Shown here piece after piece: positions 55,701-64,000 of a DNA stretch of 64,000 bases. A program made the position numbers and the translations under genes. Source of the stretch: Legionella erythra (GTDB lineage Bacteria; Pseudomonadota; Gammaproteobacteria; Legionellales; Legionellaceae); NCBI RefSeq assembly GCF_001467615.1, contig NZ_LNYA01000033.1, forward strand, positions 156-64,155, read 5' to 3'. A model generated the notes under the pieces. The model did not search any database, was not told where the DNA came from, and saw only the letters and a list, made by a program, of their open reading frames with translations. The first letter of the stretch is position 1; the number at the start of each line of letters is the position of its first letter.

Positions 55701-58589
55701 TAAATCACCGCTTTTTATTACCTTATCTAACACACTATCCAATTCGTTAAAGCCTGACTTCCCAATAGCCTTGTGAAGTGCCACCTTAAGTACTTCTGCC
55801 CTTTCAAATGCTGCCTCTCGCTCCGAAAGATGGGCAATAGCAAATTGCAGTGCTTTTTCTGCATCACTTTTCATTGGTTTTTCGCCGGACAAAAGGTCTA
55901 AGGCTTTCTCAAGTGTTGTCAGCAGCTCATTTGTTGTGGCGTTATCAATGATGTGCGCGCCATGATTTGTTTTGGCAGCCTCTAAAGTTAAGGATATTGC
56001 CGAAGCTTGAGAGGTGGTTTTCAGCGCGTATCGATTGGCCTTATCCACATCATCAGTAATAATCTGTAACTCTTCTTTACTTGATTCAGACAACAAGGAC
56101 AGCGTGTTTTGACGAAGAGCATAGGCAGGCAGAGTAACGATGGTTCGTTCAACGGGCTTAAAATCATTGGCATGCAGGGTCTTGGCATAAGCATGATTCA
56201 ACGGGAGATGCTTTTCGGTGCTCGTGAGTAGGTGAATGGTGTTTTTTCCATTTTTTATCTTAATTCCATGGCGAGTGAACGCAGATACTTCATACTGCGT
56301 ACCCATTTTTACTCCCTCAAAAGAAAGGCTTCCTGTGGCTACTAATTTATCACCTATCCCAACAGATAATGGTGTTTGTTCGTAAACCTGAATGGATTGT
56401 GTGATGTTTTTAGCAGGCAGTTGGGATATTAGTCCATGGTGATTACGCACCACCAGCTGATTGTCCTTCTCATTGACACTAATCACGGTGAATTTTTTAG
56501 ATTCATTGCGCGTATTCTGAATTAATACCCAATCGTTCTGATAATTTTTAGCCAATTTTTTCTCACTGTCGGTCAGAAAGAGTCGAGTCAAGGTATTAAT
56601 GGTTTTTTCACCCGATGAAATCTCACCTTGCTCTTTTAGCTGTTTGCGAACCGCATCATTGACTTCTTTTGCTTCCAGCTTCGATGCGGTCAATACCTGG
56701 GTATTACGTCTCTGGTTCAACGGTATGGAGCTATACAGTTGCGCCGTTTTTAAAATACGCGAATCTTTTTCTAGTACCTCAATGAGATTGATGTTGGTAG
56801 TACGTAGCGGCTTATCCGCTACATTAAATGTTTTTATCTGGGCTTTATCCAGAAGGCCTGGGATGTCTGATTTAAAGCCGGACAAGGATTGTGATTTTTC
56901 CAGAAGAATTACTTTGGCTGCACGTCTATCGGCGATGGATAATAAGGTATTCATCTCGTCAGGGGAAAGGCGCTGCGACTCATCCACAATGATTAATTCT
57001 CGCTCTTTTTTACTTTTAAAAAAAGGCAGTTTATGGTCTGACTCATGACGGTAATTAAAGCCCGCAACCGTTTCGCACAAATCCTGCTTCCCAATAGACA
57101 AAATCCATTGCCACAAGGAGGGTGCTGATTTGGTCATGTCCTGATTAATACTTAGTGCAGAAAGGGCTGAGGGGCTAAGTACGCGAATTTTTTTTGACGT
57201 TTGGGCATAATCGATTAAAGTGCTTAGGAGCTCTCGTGATATAGCACTTTCTTGTTTGATTCGAACAACCCCCTCTTTATGAAATAAGGCCTGGGTCACA
57301 CCCTTTTGAATGGACTCATTATCAGTTAATTCCTTTACTTTATTCGTATCGCGTACTATGGCATTTTTTTGTGGTGTAAAGTTTGAGATTTTTTTAATAA
57401 GCGTTTGCTCTTTATTAATTAATTTATGCGTCGTAAAACATGTATCTTCCGTATCAAGAGCAATGAGCTGTTGTGTGCCAAGTGCGGTATCAATCTGTTG
57501 AATTAGTGAATCAAAACCCTGTTCACCTAATGAGAAATGGAGGCTTGTCTGTAATAGTTCTTGATAAGTAAACTTAAGTTTTTTTTCTTCTAAGTGAGCA
57601 ATGGCATCAAACACACCCATGCCAAACTCTTGACTCTTAGACTGATTATCCTTTATCGCGTGTGCGGCATGAGTTTGTTCTTTCAAAGTAGCTAAATAAG
57701 TCGATGGATTAACGCCCAGAGCCTCGCTTTCTTTGTTCCAACGTTCACGCAATACCTCGGGGTCGATTACTTCTTTTGCCTTGCGGGAATCCAGAGTTGC
57801 CCTGTCATACGCTTTTAAGGAATCAGAGTGCATGCCCTTTATTTGTTCCTCAACCTGCGCGCGGCGTTTGGACAATTGCGTCAGGAGTTCCTTATCAAAA
57901 TGTTTGATTTCAAATAAACCATGAGCATCACCAGTCTGCTCTATTTCCAACCCCATGTTTTTTAAACCAAGAGCAATTTCAGATCGGTACACAAGGCCTA
58001 AAAATATTTGGTTGTTCATAATCCATTCCATAGTGCCGTGATTGCGACTGATATCAGAGGCTAAAGCCCGCCACTTGCCATCGAGACGCTCAGTAAAATT
58101 CATCAACAGCGCATGCACATGAAGCTGGGGATCTTGCTCTCGCGAGGTATCATGAAGAATGGTTGCAAAGCACAGATTACCAGTCTTTTCATACTCCATG
58201 CCCTCTTTCCCTGACTTGCGTGCTTCGGCAGCTTCCCTCTCAATGAGTTTCAATACGGTTTTCACCGCATTTAAGTGCAAATCAACAAATTCTTTATGCC
58301 CACAGACCAGGGCAAGATACGACACAGATTTAGGTGCGGAGAAGGTCAAATCATAACCGCCACGATGCTTGATTTCACCGCTAAGAGATTTCAGGCCAAT
58401 GACATCACCGCTTGGTAATGTACCGCCGACAACGGCTTCGAGATCGAGTACGTTAATCTCTCCAGAAAGGTTTTGACGTACCGCACTTAACCCAACCCAT
58501 TCGGTGGTTAATTGATTCGAAAAGTAATAATTTTCTTTATCAAAATAATACTTGGGATTATTAATAGGTTTTACTTGCATACTTAACAT
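52758..58589 (-). CDS. traI: TraI relaxase-helicase (MOB-F) with C-terminal primase/Toprim region
   Basis: 1943 residues, longer than F TraI (1756). GAGGAA sits seven bases before the ATG. N-terminal relaxase: paired tyrosines (KYYFDKENYYF) for nicking, and the HUH motif in DPQLHVHALLMN, with APKSVSYLAL. A first, degenerate helicase domain (~460-700, IVDESQRLSPDE) precedes an active RecD-like helicase with Walker A GYAGTGKTT (~1036). Beyond ~1580 is a region with KRGTWYNFETLDKGNMLHLI and a Toprim-like YLAEGVVTGLSV...VVLCLDNDG (~1796-1830), as in primases. It nicks oriT, unwinds the strand and enters the recipient; the added part could prime replacement synthesis. Confidence 0.92.
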   Translation of the reverse strand: MLSMQVKPINNPKYYFDKENYYFSNQLTTEWVGLSAVRQNLSGEINVLDLEAVVGGTLPSGDVIGLKSLSGEIKHRGGYDLTFSAPKSVSYLALVCGHKEFVDLHLNAVKTVLKLIEREAAEARKSGKEGMEYEKTGNLCFATILHDTSREQDPQLHVHALLMNFTERLDGKWRALASDISRNHGTMEWIMNNQIFLGLVYRSEIALGLKNMGLEIEQTGDAHGLFEIKHFDKELLTQLSKRRAQVEEQIKGMHSDSLKAYDRATLDSRKAKEVIDPEVLRERWNKESEALGVNPSTYLATLKEQTHAAHAIKDNQSKSQEFGMGVFDAIAHLEEKKLKFTYQELLQTSLHFSLGEQGFDSLIQQIDTALGTQQLIALDTEDTCFTTHKLINKEQTLIKKISNFTPQKNAIVRDTNKVKELTDNESIQKGVTQALFHKEGVVRIKQESAISRELLSTLIDYAQTSKKIRVLSPSALSALSINQDMTKSAPSLWQWILSIGKQDLCETVAGFNYRHESDHKLPFFKSKKERELIIVDESQRLSPDEMNTLLSIADRRAAKVILLEKSQSLSGFKSDIPGLLDKAQIKTFNVADKPLRTTNINLIEVLEKDSRILKTAQLYSSIPLNQRRNTQVLTASKLEAKEVNDAVRKQLKEQGEISSGEKTINTLTRLFLTDSEKKLAKNYQNDWVLIQNTRNESKKFTVISVNEKDNQLVVRNHHGLISQLPAKNITQSIQVYEQTPLSVGIGDKLVATGSLSFEGVKMGTQYEVSAFTRHGIKIKNGKNTIHLLTSTEKHLPLNHAYAKTLHANDFKPVERTIVTLPAYALRQNTLSLLSESSKEELQIITDDVDKANRYALKTTSQASAISLTLEAAKTNHGAHIIDNATTNELLTTLEKALDLLSGEKPMKSDAEKALQFAIAHLSEREAAFERAEVLKVALHKAIGKSGFNELDSVLDKVIKSGDLISGRQNLLTTKEAVVFEESIINTVKAGINTLKPLMSSDEARSQLEQANLTKGQKEACELITTTADQFIMIQGYAGTGKTTMNRTAIDTIEHAKSMVPGGFDIVAVAPTHQAVKEMKALGIQAQTLKSFLIEQEQEPTLTNNSLLLLDESSMVSNRDCASLVQKIKDSGARCALLGDISQHQSIESGKPSKILMQEGSIRVAIMDELVRQQVVGYKKAIETLIGGDTDKALAQLAALPLVSIERNREDSPYHEIKCSVMETGKKDDRHQHEPSKQEANETPLEQLKHNSPIEMAVGDYLSRTPACRDKTIVIIHENKKREIANTLIRDALMEESSLGSDNKSFPRLLSTNYTTAELYYCETYRDCLKKDGEYFLKKGDQYFKVVSVDESAKVVVLNDTKGNKSVFVPEKENKDWKIELFQSKPGKISVGEKIHFKKSDKSLGRFANERAQVTDVQDESFTVKDSSGATHVLHKKEMKDSHWDYSYTATSYSIQGASSPFVIGVAETRNAKVNHLRSFYIMATRGSMHAMIYTDNYKKLQKQLRVTPEKTSALEALNRLNKDIKTKTVTSPLVIPKTAPTNPIIKEKTVQYDAKVIAQNLSHHAELVIVSLLGEPNRALSSKNEYRYGTNGSLSFCLSGEKRGTWYNFETLDKGNMLHLIQKTLNLNFKESLEYAAKVTGDDLKGSIKVMSKKPSEFKEKIDNKKSKTEDYGLQLARESKPIIGTIAEKYLKEIRGIHNISGENIRFHHRVYTKSTEEVKYRPALLNIARDKDNNVVAVEAIYLDKETANKPIMNMKDKKSYGSKAGSGVILSEGHGKESVTYLAEGVVTGLSVRDAVHNERVIATLGKENFPNIDMALLTNKVVLCLDNDGKPIKDDKAIILTIERLKQNGKTVEISIPIREKDFNDVNKSSGVQGVVDTLNKAVSIDKILGATNKIDVNEDQIKKCLENISRQLKIEIPENKNQSIEKIRTLQREEMEIY

Positions 58590-58603
58590 GATTTATTCCT
58601 CTG

Positions 58604-60457
58604 TCAAAAAATGGATTCCATATCGCACTCACGTTCGACACGCTTTTTATTAATTGGTGCTTGAACCTCAAAACGGTTGTCTGCTGTATCATTAACAACA
58701 GCATTATTTTTAAGAGTTGCATTACACGCAGAAAGAGGCGGTAGAGTACGAGGTAAAAAACCGGAGGCCTTTGCACTTCGCTTTTGATAGAGAAGTTCCA
58801 ATTTAGTAATAGGATATTGACCTGGCAAACGCAGGTAACAGGTAAGCGGATCAAGCCCCATAATTTCAGGATAAGTCACTAAAGGTCGAGTAATACGATT
58901 TTTCCCTAGCGAAATACCGTCACGAATGGAGTTGGCTCCATAGGAATAATTTTCTCGGGTGTCATCAATCTCCTCATCCCCAAGCTCCTTACTCACGAGC
59001 TGCGCCATTTCATGGCTTGGGCTTGCGAAAAAGGCACGGGTATTGAGTAAGTCAAAAATTTCAGCAGCACCACTACGCCCATAGACCTTTTCTAACTGGC
59101 TAAAACTTTGCATTCCCAGCAAGAAACAGCCGCCAAATTTCCTGACTTCGGCAATGGTTTCACCCAAAAGAGGTAATTTATGCAAGCTGGGCAGCTCATC
59201 ACAAATAAACCAAATCCGTCTGTTCGCATCTTCTGGCAAGCTCAAAAGTGTCAGGGATGCCATGGCAATCCACATCGAAATCAATGGTTTTAAAGATTTA
59301 TGCTGTTCCCCATTGCTTGATATAAAAAGCCAGCCCTCCAAATCTTTATTTAACAGATAATCACGAATGGAAAAGGAAGGCTTACCAGATTCATCAAGCC
59401 CACTTAACGACTGCATTGATTTAAGGTAGGTTGTGATGACGGAGCGAATGGAGATGGCTGTTTTTTCTATTTTATTACTGACCAAAGTCGCTGCAGCCGT
59501 GCCGTTGAGATAAGGTTCCAACTCACTAAACTCGCCCGTTACCAGTAACCCTAACAGCTTGGATAGGGAACGTTCCTTATCCTCACGCATTTGACTTGCA
59601 AGACAGGCAAACACGGTGCGTGCTGCATTAACCCAAAATGGATCGTTTTCTCCATGCATGGGGATGAGGCTTTCTGCCATGTTTTCCAGTAATTCATCTT
59701 TTGGGGCTTCCAGCCATAAATCCCAATTAGCACAGCGTGCATCAAAAGGATTAAGTAAAACATCATGATCTTCCTGAAAATAAGCCTGAGTAAACGTGCA
59801 TCCCTTGTCATAGACAATGACTCGGTCGCCTCGTGCACGTAAACAATCCATCAATTTCATAATGAACTGACTTTTACCCATCCCAACCGTGCCATGAACC
59901 AATAAATGCTGCACTTCTGCACCTTGCAACAGGGGAAATCCATCAAGATGTAAATCAGATGCTTTTCTTTGCTTTATTATCTGTTTTTTAAGTGTTTCTG
60001 ATGGGACTAAACTCGCCCCGCGTATAAATTGGTTTTGTGTTTGTACCTTTCCTCGATAAATGAAATATCGGCTCACCAAAAGTGCCACAATCAACGATAG
60101 GGGAAAACTCCATAGAGTTGACTGTAACAGGAGTGTCAGTAAACGATCGGAGGTAGCAGAAAAATAGTGATTGTGGAGAAGCTGTTCGACAGTCTGTGAT
60201 GCATACCCCCCTTTAACAGGGATAGAAAATACATGTGGCACCCCTGCCAGGTGATAAAAATGAGCCGCGTGATAGGACACAGTCTGTCTTATCATTCCAT
60301 GTGGAGCAAAGATACAGGTTAATACAATGCTTAACCCTGCCCAAATGAATAAGTAAACATGAAAGAGCGCTTTGTTAATCTGAAACCACATCCGCAGATT
60401 ATGGAATGAGATCTGACCGCCCCGGGTATAATGTTTGTAATTGGATTCATGGCTCAT
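58604..60457 (-). CDS. traD: TraD type IV coupling protein
   Basis: 617 residues. Two N-terminal membrane segments (~32-50 and ~115-135), then the ATPase domain with Walker A VHGTVGMGKSQFI (~187), Walker B IWFICDELPSLH (~400) and the TraG/TraD C-terminal core (VRKFGGCFLLGMQSFSQLEK). It docks the relaxosome to the secretion pore. F TraD is longer by about 100 residues, mainly the C-terminal tail that contacts TraM; that tail seems reduced. The stop is 14 bp before the traI start. Confidence 0.92.
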   Translation of the reverse strand: MSHESNYKHYTRGGQISFHNLRMWFQINKALFHVYLFIWAGLSIVLTCIFAPHGMIRQTVSYHAAHFYHLAGVPHVFSIPVKGGYASQTVEQLLHNHYFSATSDRLLTLLLQSTLWSFPLSLIVALLVSRYFIYRGKVQTQNQFIRGASLVPSETLKKQIIKQRKASDLHLDGFPLLQGAEVQHLLVHGTVGMGKSQFIMKLMDCLRARGDRVIVYDKGCTFTQAYFQEDHDVLLNPFDARCANWDLWLEAPKDELLENMAESLIPMHGENDPFWVNAARTVFACLASQMREDKERSLSKLLGLLVTGEFSELEPYLNGTAAATLVSNKIEKTAISIRSVITTYLKSMQSLSGLDESGKPSFSIRDYLLNKDLEGWLFISSNGEQHKSLKPLISMWIAMASLTLLSLPEDANRRIWFICDELPSLHKLPLLGETIAEVRKFGGCFLLGMQSFSQLEKVYGRSGAAEIFDLLNTRAFFASPSHEMAQLVSKELGDEEIDDTRENYSYGANSIRDGISLGKNRITRPLVTYPEIMGLDPLTCYLRLPGQYPITKLELLYQKRSAKASGFLPRTLPPLSACNATLKNNAVVNDTADNRFEVQAPINKKRVERECDMESIF

Positions 60458-60545
60458 TTTATCTTCCTCCAGCTTGTTTTGGGCAAAGCAGCGGCTTCCA
60501 CTACTTGTATTTGTGGTTACAATTTATTCTTTTTGATGTGTTTTT

Positions 60546-61169
60546 TTATTTTAAGGGTATTGCCGCACTGGCATTTTTGTCCTTATCAAAATAATTCTTT
60601 ATGAGAGTAAACAGCACGCTGATGCCTATTCTATTGAGCTCCATTTCAACAAGGATGTTCGTTAAAATCCCGCTGATGAAAAACGCGCCAAAGGATATGA
60701 AGAAGGCAGCACTGGGAAACAAGAACAGTGAAGGAATCAAAACAATCCCCGCAAATATTCGATAGGCTATAGTTCCAGCCCGCCTTATTTGTTTTACAAT
60801 CAATGAGCCTGTTCTTAGTTTGTGTTTCAATTGATAGTCAATCAAAATGTATTGATTTAATGAGCTGTAAATGAATAGAAAAACAAAAAGGCATAGTCCT
60901 AGAGCCATTAATGGCAGCCAGAAAAACATGTAGATGAGCTCGTGCGTTGAAATCTCCACCATCAACACCTTCCAATAAAAAGGGAGTGGAAGTAAAAATC
61001 CTAGAAGTATTGTTCCATATAGTTTAAAAAAAACATGCAAAAACAAACTTCTGTTCGCCTGGTAATACTCCTTGGCCGGCATAATATCCACGTCCAATGT
61101 TTTTAATGTTTCTATATCCAAGGCGATGGCCTCTTTTAATTCTTGTGAATTCATTTCTTCATTATTCAT
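60546..61169 (-). CDS. Inner membrane protein in the TraS (entry exclusion) position
   Basis: 207 residues from ATG 61169 (AAGGAG eight bases upstream), overlapping the traG stop by eight bases; the open frame extends upstream within traG but is not the start. Four hydrophobic segments (~50-70, ~82-104, ~140-158, ~160-180). In F the gene between traG and traD on this side is traS, which blocks entry of a second like plasmid by acting on TraG of the donor. There is little sequence likeness to expect in this fast-changing family, so the call is by position and topology. Confidence 0.55.
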   Translation of the reverse strand: MNNEEMNSQELKEAIALDIETLKTLDVDIMPAKEYYQANRSLFLHVFFKLYGTILLGFLLPLPFYWKVLMVEISTHELIYMFFWLPLMALGLCLFVFLFIYSSLNQYILIDYQLKHKLRTGSLIVKQIRRAGTIAYRIFAGIVLIPSLFLFPSAAFFISFGAFFISGILTNILVEMELNRIGISVLFTLIKNYFDKDKNASAAIPLK

Positions 61170-64000
61170 GGATAAGCTCCTTCTTTGGGGCTGATTTATC
61201 ATGATGATCAACCCATTTAGTAAAATAGGCGGGTATAACCGCGTTGACGTTACTTTGCCCCAGTTTTTTCCCCTCACCTACATCGTTGTTCGTTGTTTCA
61301 ACCGCTTGCTGGTATTGACTCTTTAAACGCCCTCCTCCACTGCTTGTTTTATTTACCGCAGCATCGACCTGATTATTAATTTTTTGCTGCATGCCTTCGG
61401 CTCTTGATGCATCCATGCCAACTCCCAGAGTCCTTCCAGAATCCTCCAACGCGTTACTGTTCTTGTGGTAGTCAGCTCCCATTTGTGACTCTTTGGTTCT
61501 TAATGGATTTGCTGCATCCTGGTAAAAGGAGTCAATCCGATCATTTTTAGAAGCATTGCCGTATCGTGCGATTAAACCTTCTCGTTGTTCACTGATAAAC
61601 TCATTAGCTAGCATTTGTAATTGTTTTAATGAGGCAATATCTGAAGGATTGGAATACAACTCATCTCGTGCCTTTTCTCCAATGCGGTGTGCCACAAAGC
61701 CAGGAAATGCCTGATTAAGATCGGTGGTAATCTGATCGGAGTTGGATTCCACATAACTCCTGGCCGTGCTGATGCGAGCGGCTTTAGACATCGAGGCATC
61801 GTAGTTTTGACTTGCCGTTTGCGCATTCCTTAAATCGGTACCCATTTGATTCGAAAGGCTTGCCCCTTCCGAATGGCTGTTATCAAAATGATGGTTTTGT
61901 GCAAACTGGCTCACATAATTTAGCGCCTGATTAAAGTCTTCTGCTTCCTTCGCTGACATGCTGCTGTCCGTGCCTTCATGGTAACGATCACTACTCGTTG
62001 ATGACCTATCGAATTTGGCATGACTATCAGCACCTCCTGTTGCTCCAAAAGCAAACCGCCCAATACTTCCCAGCATACTTTTTTCACTTGCGACTCCGGC
62101 GTGGGCATTTAATCCAGCTGAGGTCATATGAGCCAGCGCATCCTCTTGGCTTATCCCTTCGCGTTTAGCTACATCCGAGGCAATATGCGTCATGGTCGAT
62201 AAGGCCTGGCTGTATTGACCGGATTCGCTTTCAGATACTCCATCGCCTAAACGCATATCATGTCCCTGCATTTTCGATAATTGTACTGCACTGTGCGCAA
62301 AACTGGATAAGGACGTTTGATAATGCTGACTTTCATTGGCTGCAGCCTGCCTGGATTCCTCAAAAGCTTGATTTAAAGAGCCACTTAAGGCCTTTGTATC
62401 TGAAATGTGTATGGGTCCTCGTGACATCCCAGGACTTACATCAAAAACAGCATCCCCATGGCCTGTGGTCGTCTTAAGCACTCCACTTCCCAATTGTTCC
62501 GTGTGCATCCCATGCATGTTCGTCCAATTGGTATCGTGCTTGTTAGCCGAAACATTATTGGCGCTGGTATTTTCATAGTTCATATTCCAACCGCTGTAAC
62601 TTGCCATTGAGATGTTACCTGCAGCTGCAGATTGCGCTTCACTCACTGACAAGGATTGCGCCATACCACCAAAATGCTGGGAGGAGGTACTCAAAATCTG
62701 TCCCAATCCCTTCGTGATGTACAGGGCAATAACAGGAACACTTGCTGCCAATGCACCTGCCGTATAGGCAAAATTACTGTGCATGCTGGCTAATGAATCG
62801 ATATTAGAGAAGGTCACCCCTCCTGTTTTTTGACCAAATAAAGTAATGGTGGTACTTGAGGCCATGGAAACAAACCAATGAAAAATAATAAACATCGGAG
62901 GCCATGACCAAAGGTAGATTTGAGATTGTACCCACAGGAAATAAGCGTTACTCAGGGTCGGAAAAAATGAAATTAAAACGACTAATGGAAAGATACACAG
63001 CGTCAACATCCACATCACAGTCATATAGTAAGGCAGGCGAAATCCTGCAAGCCAAAAGCTATTGGCTTCAGCGATGTGCATTTTTTGAGTGCTGTCCGTA
63101 TTGGTGTAATTCATGAGTGCCGCATCAGCTCCTGAAAAAGCAAAAGCATCGGCAGCAGCATCGCGGGTCGCATTAATTAAGATATTCTGCGTGAGTGTTT
63201 CAGCCGCATCTTCGGTAATGTTCATGTAATATTTGTGAGCAGCTTGCAGCCTGTCACCAAAAGTCTTTTCGCCTGGTAAAGAACTGCTGTCCGTGTTGCG
63301 TGACCCTAAAGCACCTGTGGTTACCAGATGATTAAGACGCTCCAACTCTAATTTGGCTGCAACGGGCAATCGAGTTTTTAAATTGGCTGCGGCATCTCCA
63401 CAACTTAAATTGACTCCATTGTGCAGAATCACCCGATAAATGGGTGATGGCTCCTCAAAATAGGTTTTAGAAAGATGAGCACTTTGGGTAAGCTCTTGAG
63501 GGCTTAATTGATGGCTTGCCAAAAGTTTTGCCGTAAACACGCATTGGCGGATATAGGACGATAGGTCTTGTGCCAAATCAGGCGACATGGAGAGCCTTGT
63601 CTGAGTTGCCGCAAGCCAGGTTCTTGCACCAAAAATCATTCCTGTTTTGTTATACTCCAGACTATCTGGCATGCGAAATACATCACTAAAGGCAGTCGTA
63701 ATTCCATAGCCCATGCCACTAATCAATGAGGCAGGTAAAGCAACGCCTAGAGGCACATGATCCACTGTTAAGGCCTCTCCTGCTCCTTCGGCTGTCTGCA
63801 TGTCAATTATAGCCACAGGCACTTTAATGCCTAGCACGCAATACATGACTAAAAAGGTGGTCAGCACAAAGCGAGCCAGTGATTCCAGCTTTTTACCCAT
63901 TACGTACTGATAACCGACCATACCAACGGATAGAATCATGATAATGTCACACGCCGTACTAAAGGTAGATTCAGTAAGCAAAGCGGCCATACCATCAAGC
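61162..64000 (-). CDS. traG: TraG mating-pair formation and stabilisation protein (5' end cut)
   Basis: At least 942 residues; the visible ATG at 63990 is probably internal, because F TraG has about 25 more residues before the matching point and the frame is open to the window edge. N-terminal half: several membrane segments with conserved DHVPLGVALPASLISGMGYG (F: DNVPVGLAMPLSL), KTGMIFGA, and ITKGLGQ. C-terminal half: long Ser/Ala/Gln-rich periplasmic, coiled region (TraG-N and mating-stabilisation part). It takes part in pilus assembly and in holding mating pairs, and is the target of entry exclusion. Confidence 0.9.
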   Translation of the reverse strand, partial: LDGMAALLTESTFSTACDIIMILSVGMVGYQYVMGKKLESLARFVLTTFLVMYCVLGIKVPVAIIDMQTAEGAGEALTVDHVPLGVALPASLISGMGYGITTAFSDVFRMPDSLEYNKTGMIFGARTWLAATQTRLSMSPDLAQDLSSYIRQCVFTAKLLASHQLSPQELTQSAHLSKTYFEEPSPIYRVILHNGVNLSCGDAAANLKTRLPVAAKLELERLNHLVTTGALGSRNTDSSSLPGEKTFGDRLQAAHKYYMNITEDAAETLTQNILINATRDAAADAFAFSGADAALMNYTNTDSTQKMHIAEANSFWLAGFRLPYYMTVMWMLTLCIFPLVVLISFFPTLSNAYFLWVQSQIYLWSWPPMFIIFHWFVSMASSTTITLFGQKTGGVTFSNIDSLASMHSNFAYTAGALAASVPVIALYITKGLGQILSTSSQHFGGMAQSLSVSEAQSAAAGNISMASYSGWNMNYENTSANNVSANKHDTNWTNMHGMHTEQLGSGVLKTTTGHGDAVFDVSPGMSRGPIHISDTKALSGSLNQAFEESRQAAANESQHYQTSLSSFAHSAVQLSKMQGHDMRLGDGVSESESGQYSQALSTMTHIASDVAKREGISQEDALAHMTSAGLNAHAGVASEKSMLGSIGRFAFGATGGADSHAKFDRSSTSSDRYHEGTDSSMSAKEAEDFNQALNYVSQFAQNHHFDNSHSEGASLSNQMGTDLRNAQTASQNYDASMSKAARISTARSYVESNSDQITTDLNQAFPGFVAHRIGEKARDELYSNPSDIASLKQLQMLANEFISEQREGLIARYGNASKNDRIDSFYQDAANPLRTKESQMGADYHKNSNALEDSGRTLGVGMDASRAEGMQQKINNQVDAAVNKTSSGGGRLKSQYQQAVETTNNDVGEGKKLGQSNVNAVIPAYFTKWVDHHDKSAPKKELIHE

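Overview
The window looks like a large part of a conjugative plasmid from a Legionella-like gammaproteobacterium. This is inferred from gene content; no rRNA, tRNA or housekeeping marker is present to prove the host. The DNA is AT-rich. It has a plasmid replication and partition region at one end and F-type transfer genes (TraM-like protein, TraI, TraD, a protein in the TraS position, TraG) at the other. Between them lies a long metal-resistance and accessory region. Both edges cut genes: the gene after parA on the left and traG on the right.

Layout. 1-4.3 kb: a ParA gene on the minus strand, followed by a repeat-rich gene whose 102-bp repeats carry the same GTGAACC iteron found in the origin; an iteron array; an IncFII-type RepA with a candidate antisense RNA; and about 1 kb of non-coding DNA with DnaA boxes and a large imperfect palindrome. 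4.3-7.6 kb: plasmid genes of unknown function, one a membrane-anchored coiled-coil protein. 7.6-10.6 kb: a minus-strand operon of a cyclodipeptide synthase with all catalytic residues, a PAS hybrid histidine kinase (HisKA, HATPase, REC, HPt) and a small helical protein. I consider this the most novel system here.

11-22 kb: a copper island under a CsoR repressor: CopA-type ATPase, a CusCBA-like RND pump, a small His-containing periplasmic protein, a multicopper oxidase, and a convergent Cys-rich copper-storage protein with a DUF305 protein. 22-27 kb: a PAS-GGDEF protein, relics, small membrane and lipoproteins, and a solute-binding protein. 27.5-38 kb: a HelCBA/CzcCBA-type RND pump, an ArsR repressor, a CadA-type Zn/Cd/Pb ATPase, an isolated HicB-like protein, a lone receiver domain and a CDF exporter. 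Small secreted proteins of two families recur beside the metal genes, as if they travel with them.

38-43.6 kb: decayed metal and phage genes, PhaB, a cold-shock protein, a tyrosine recombinase just downstream of a dif-like site, and two type II toxin-antitoxin pairs (ParDE, DinJ-YafQ). 43.7-51 kb: a helicase with a possible C-terminal nuclease domain beside HigBA, a DUF932 protein and short plasmid genes. 51-64 kb: the transfer block. Its TraI is longer than that of F and carries a C-terminal primase/Toprim-like region. The pilus assembly genes are not in the window and probably lie beyond the right edge.
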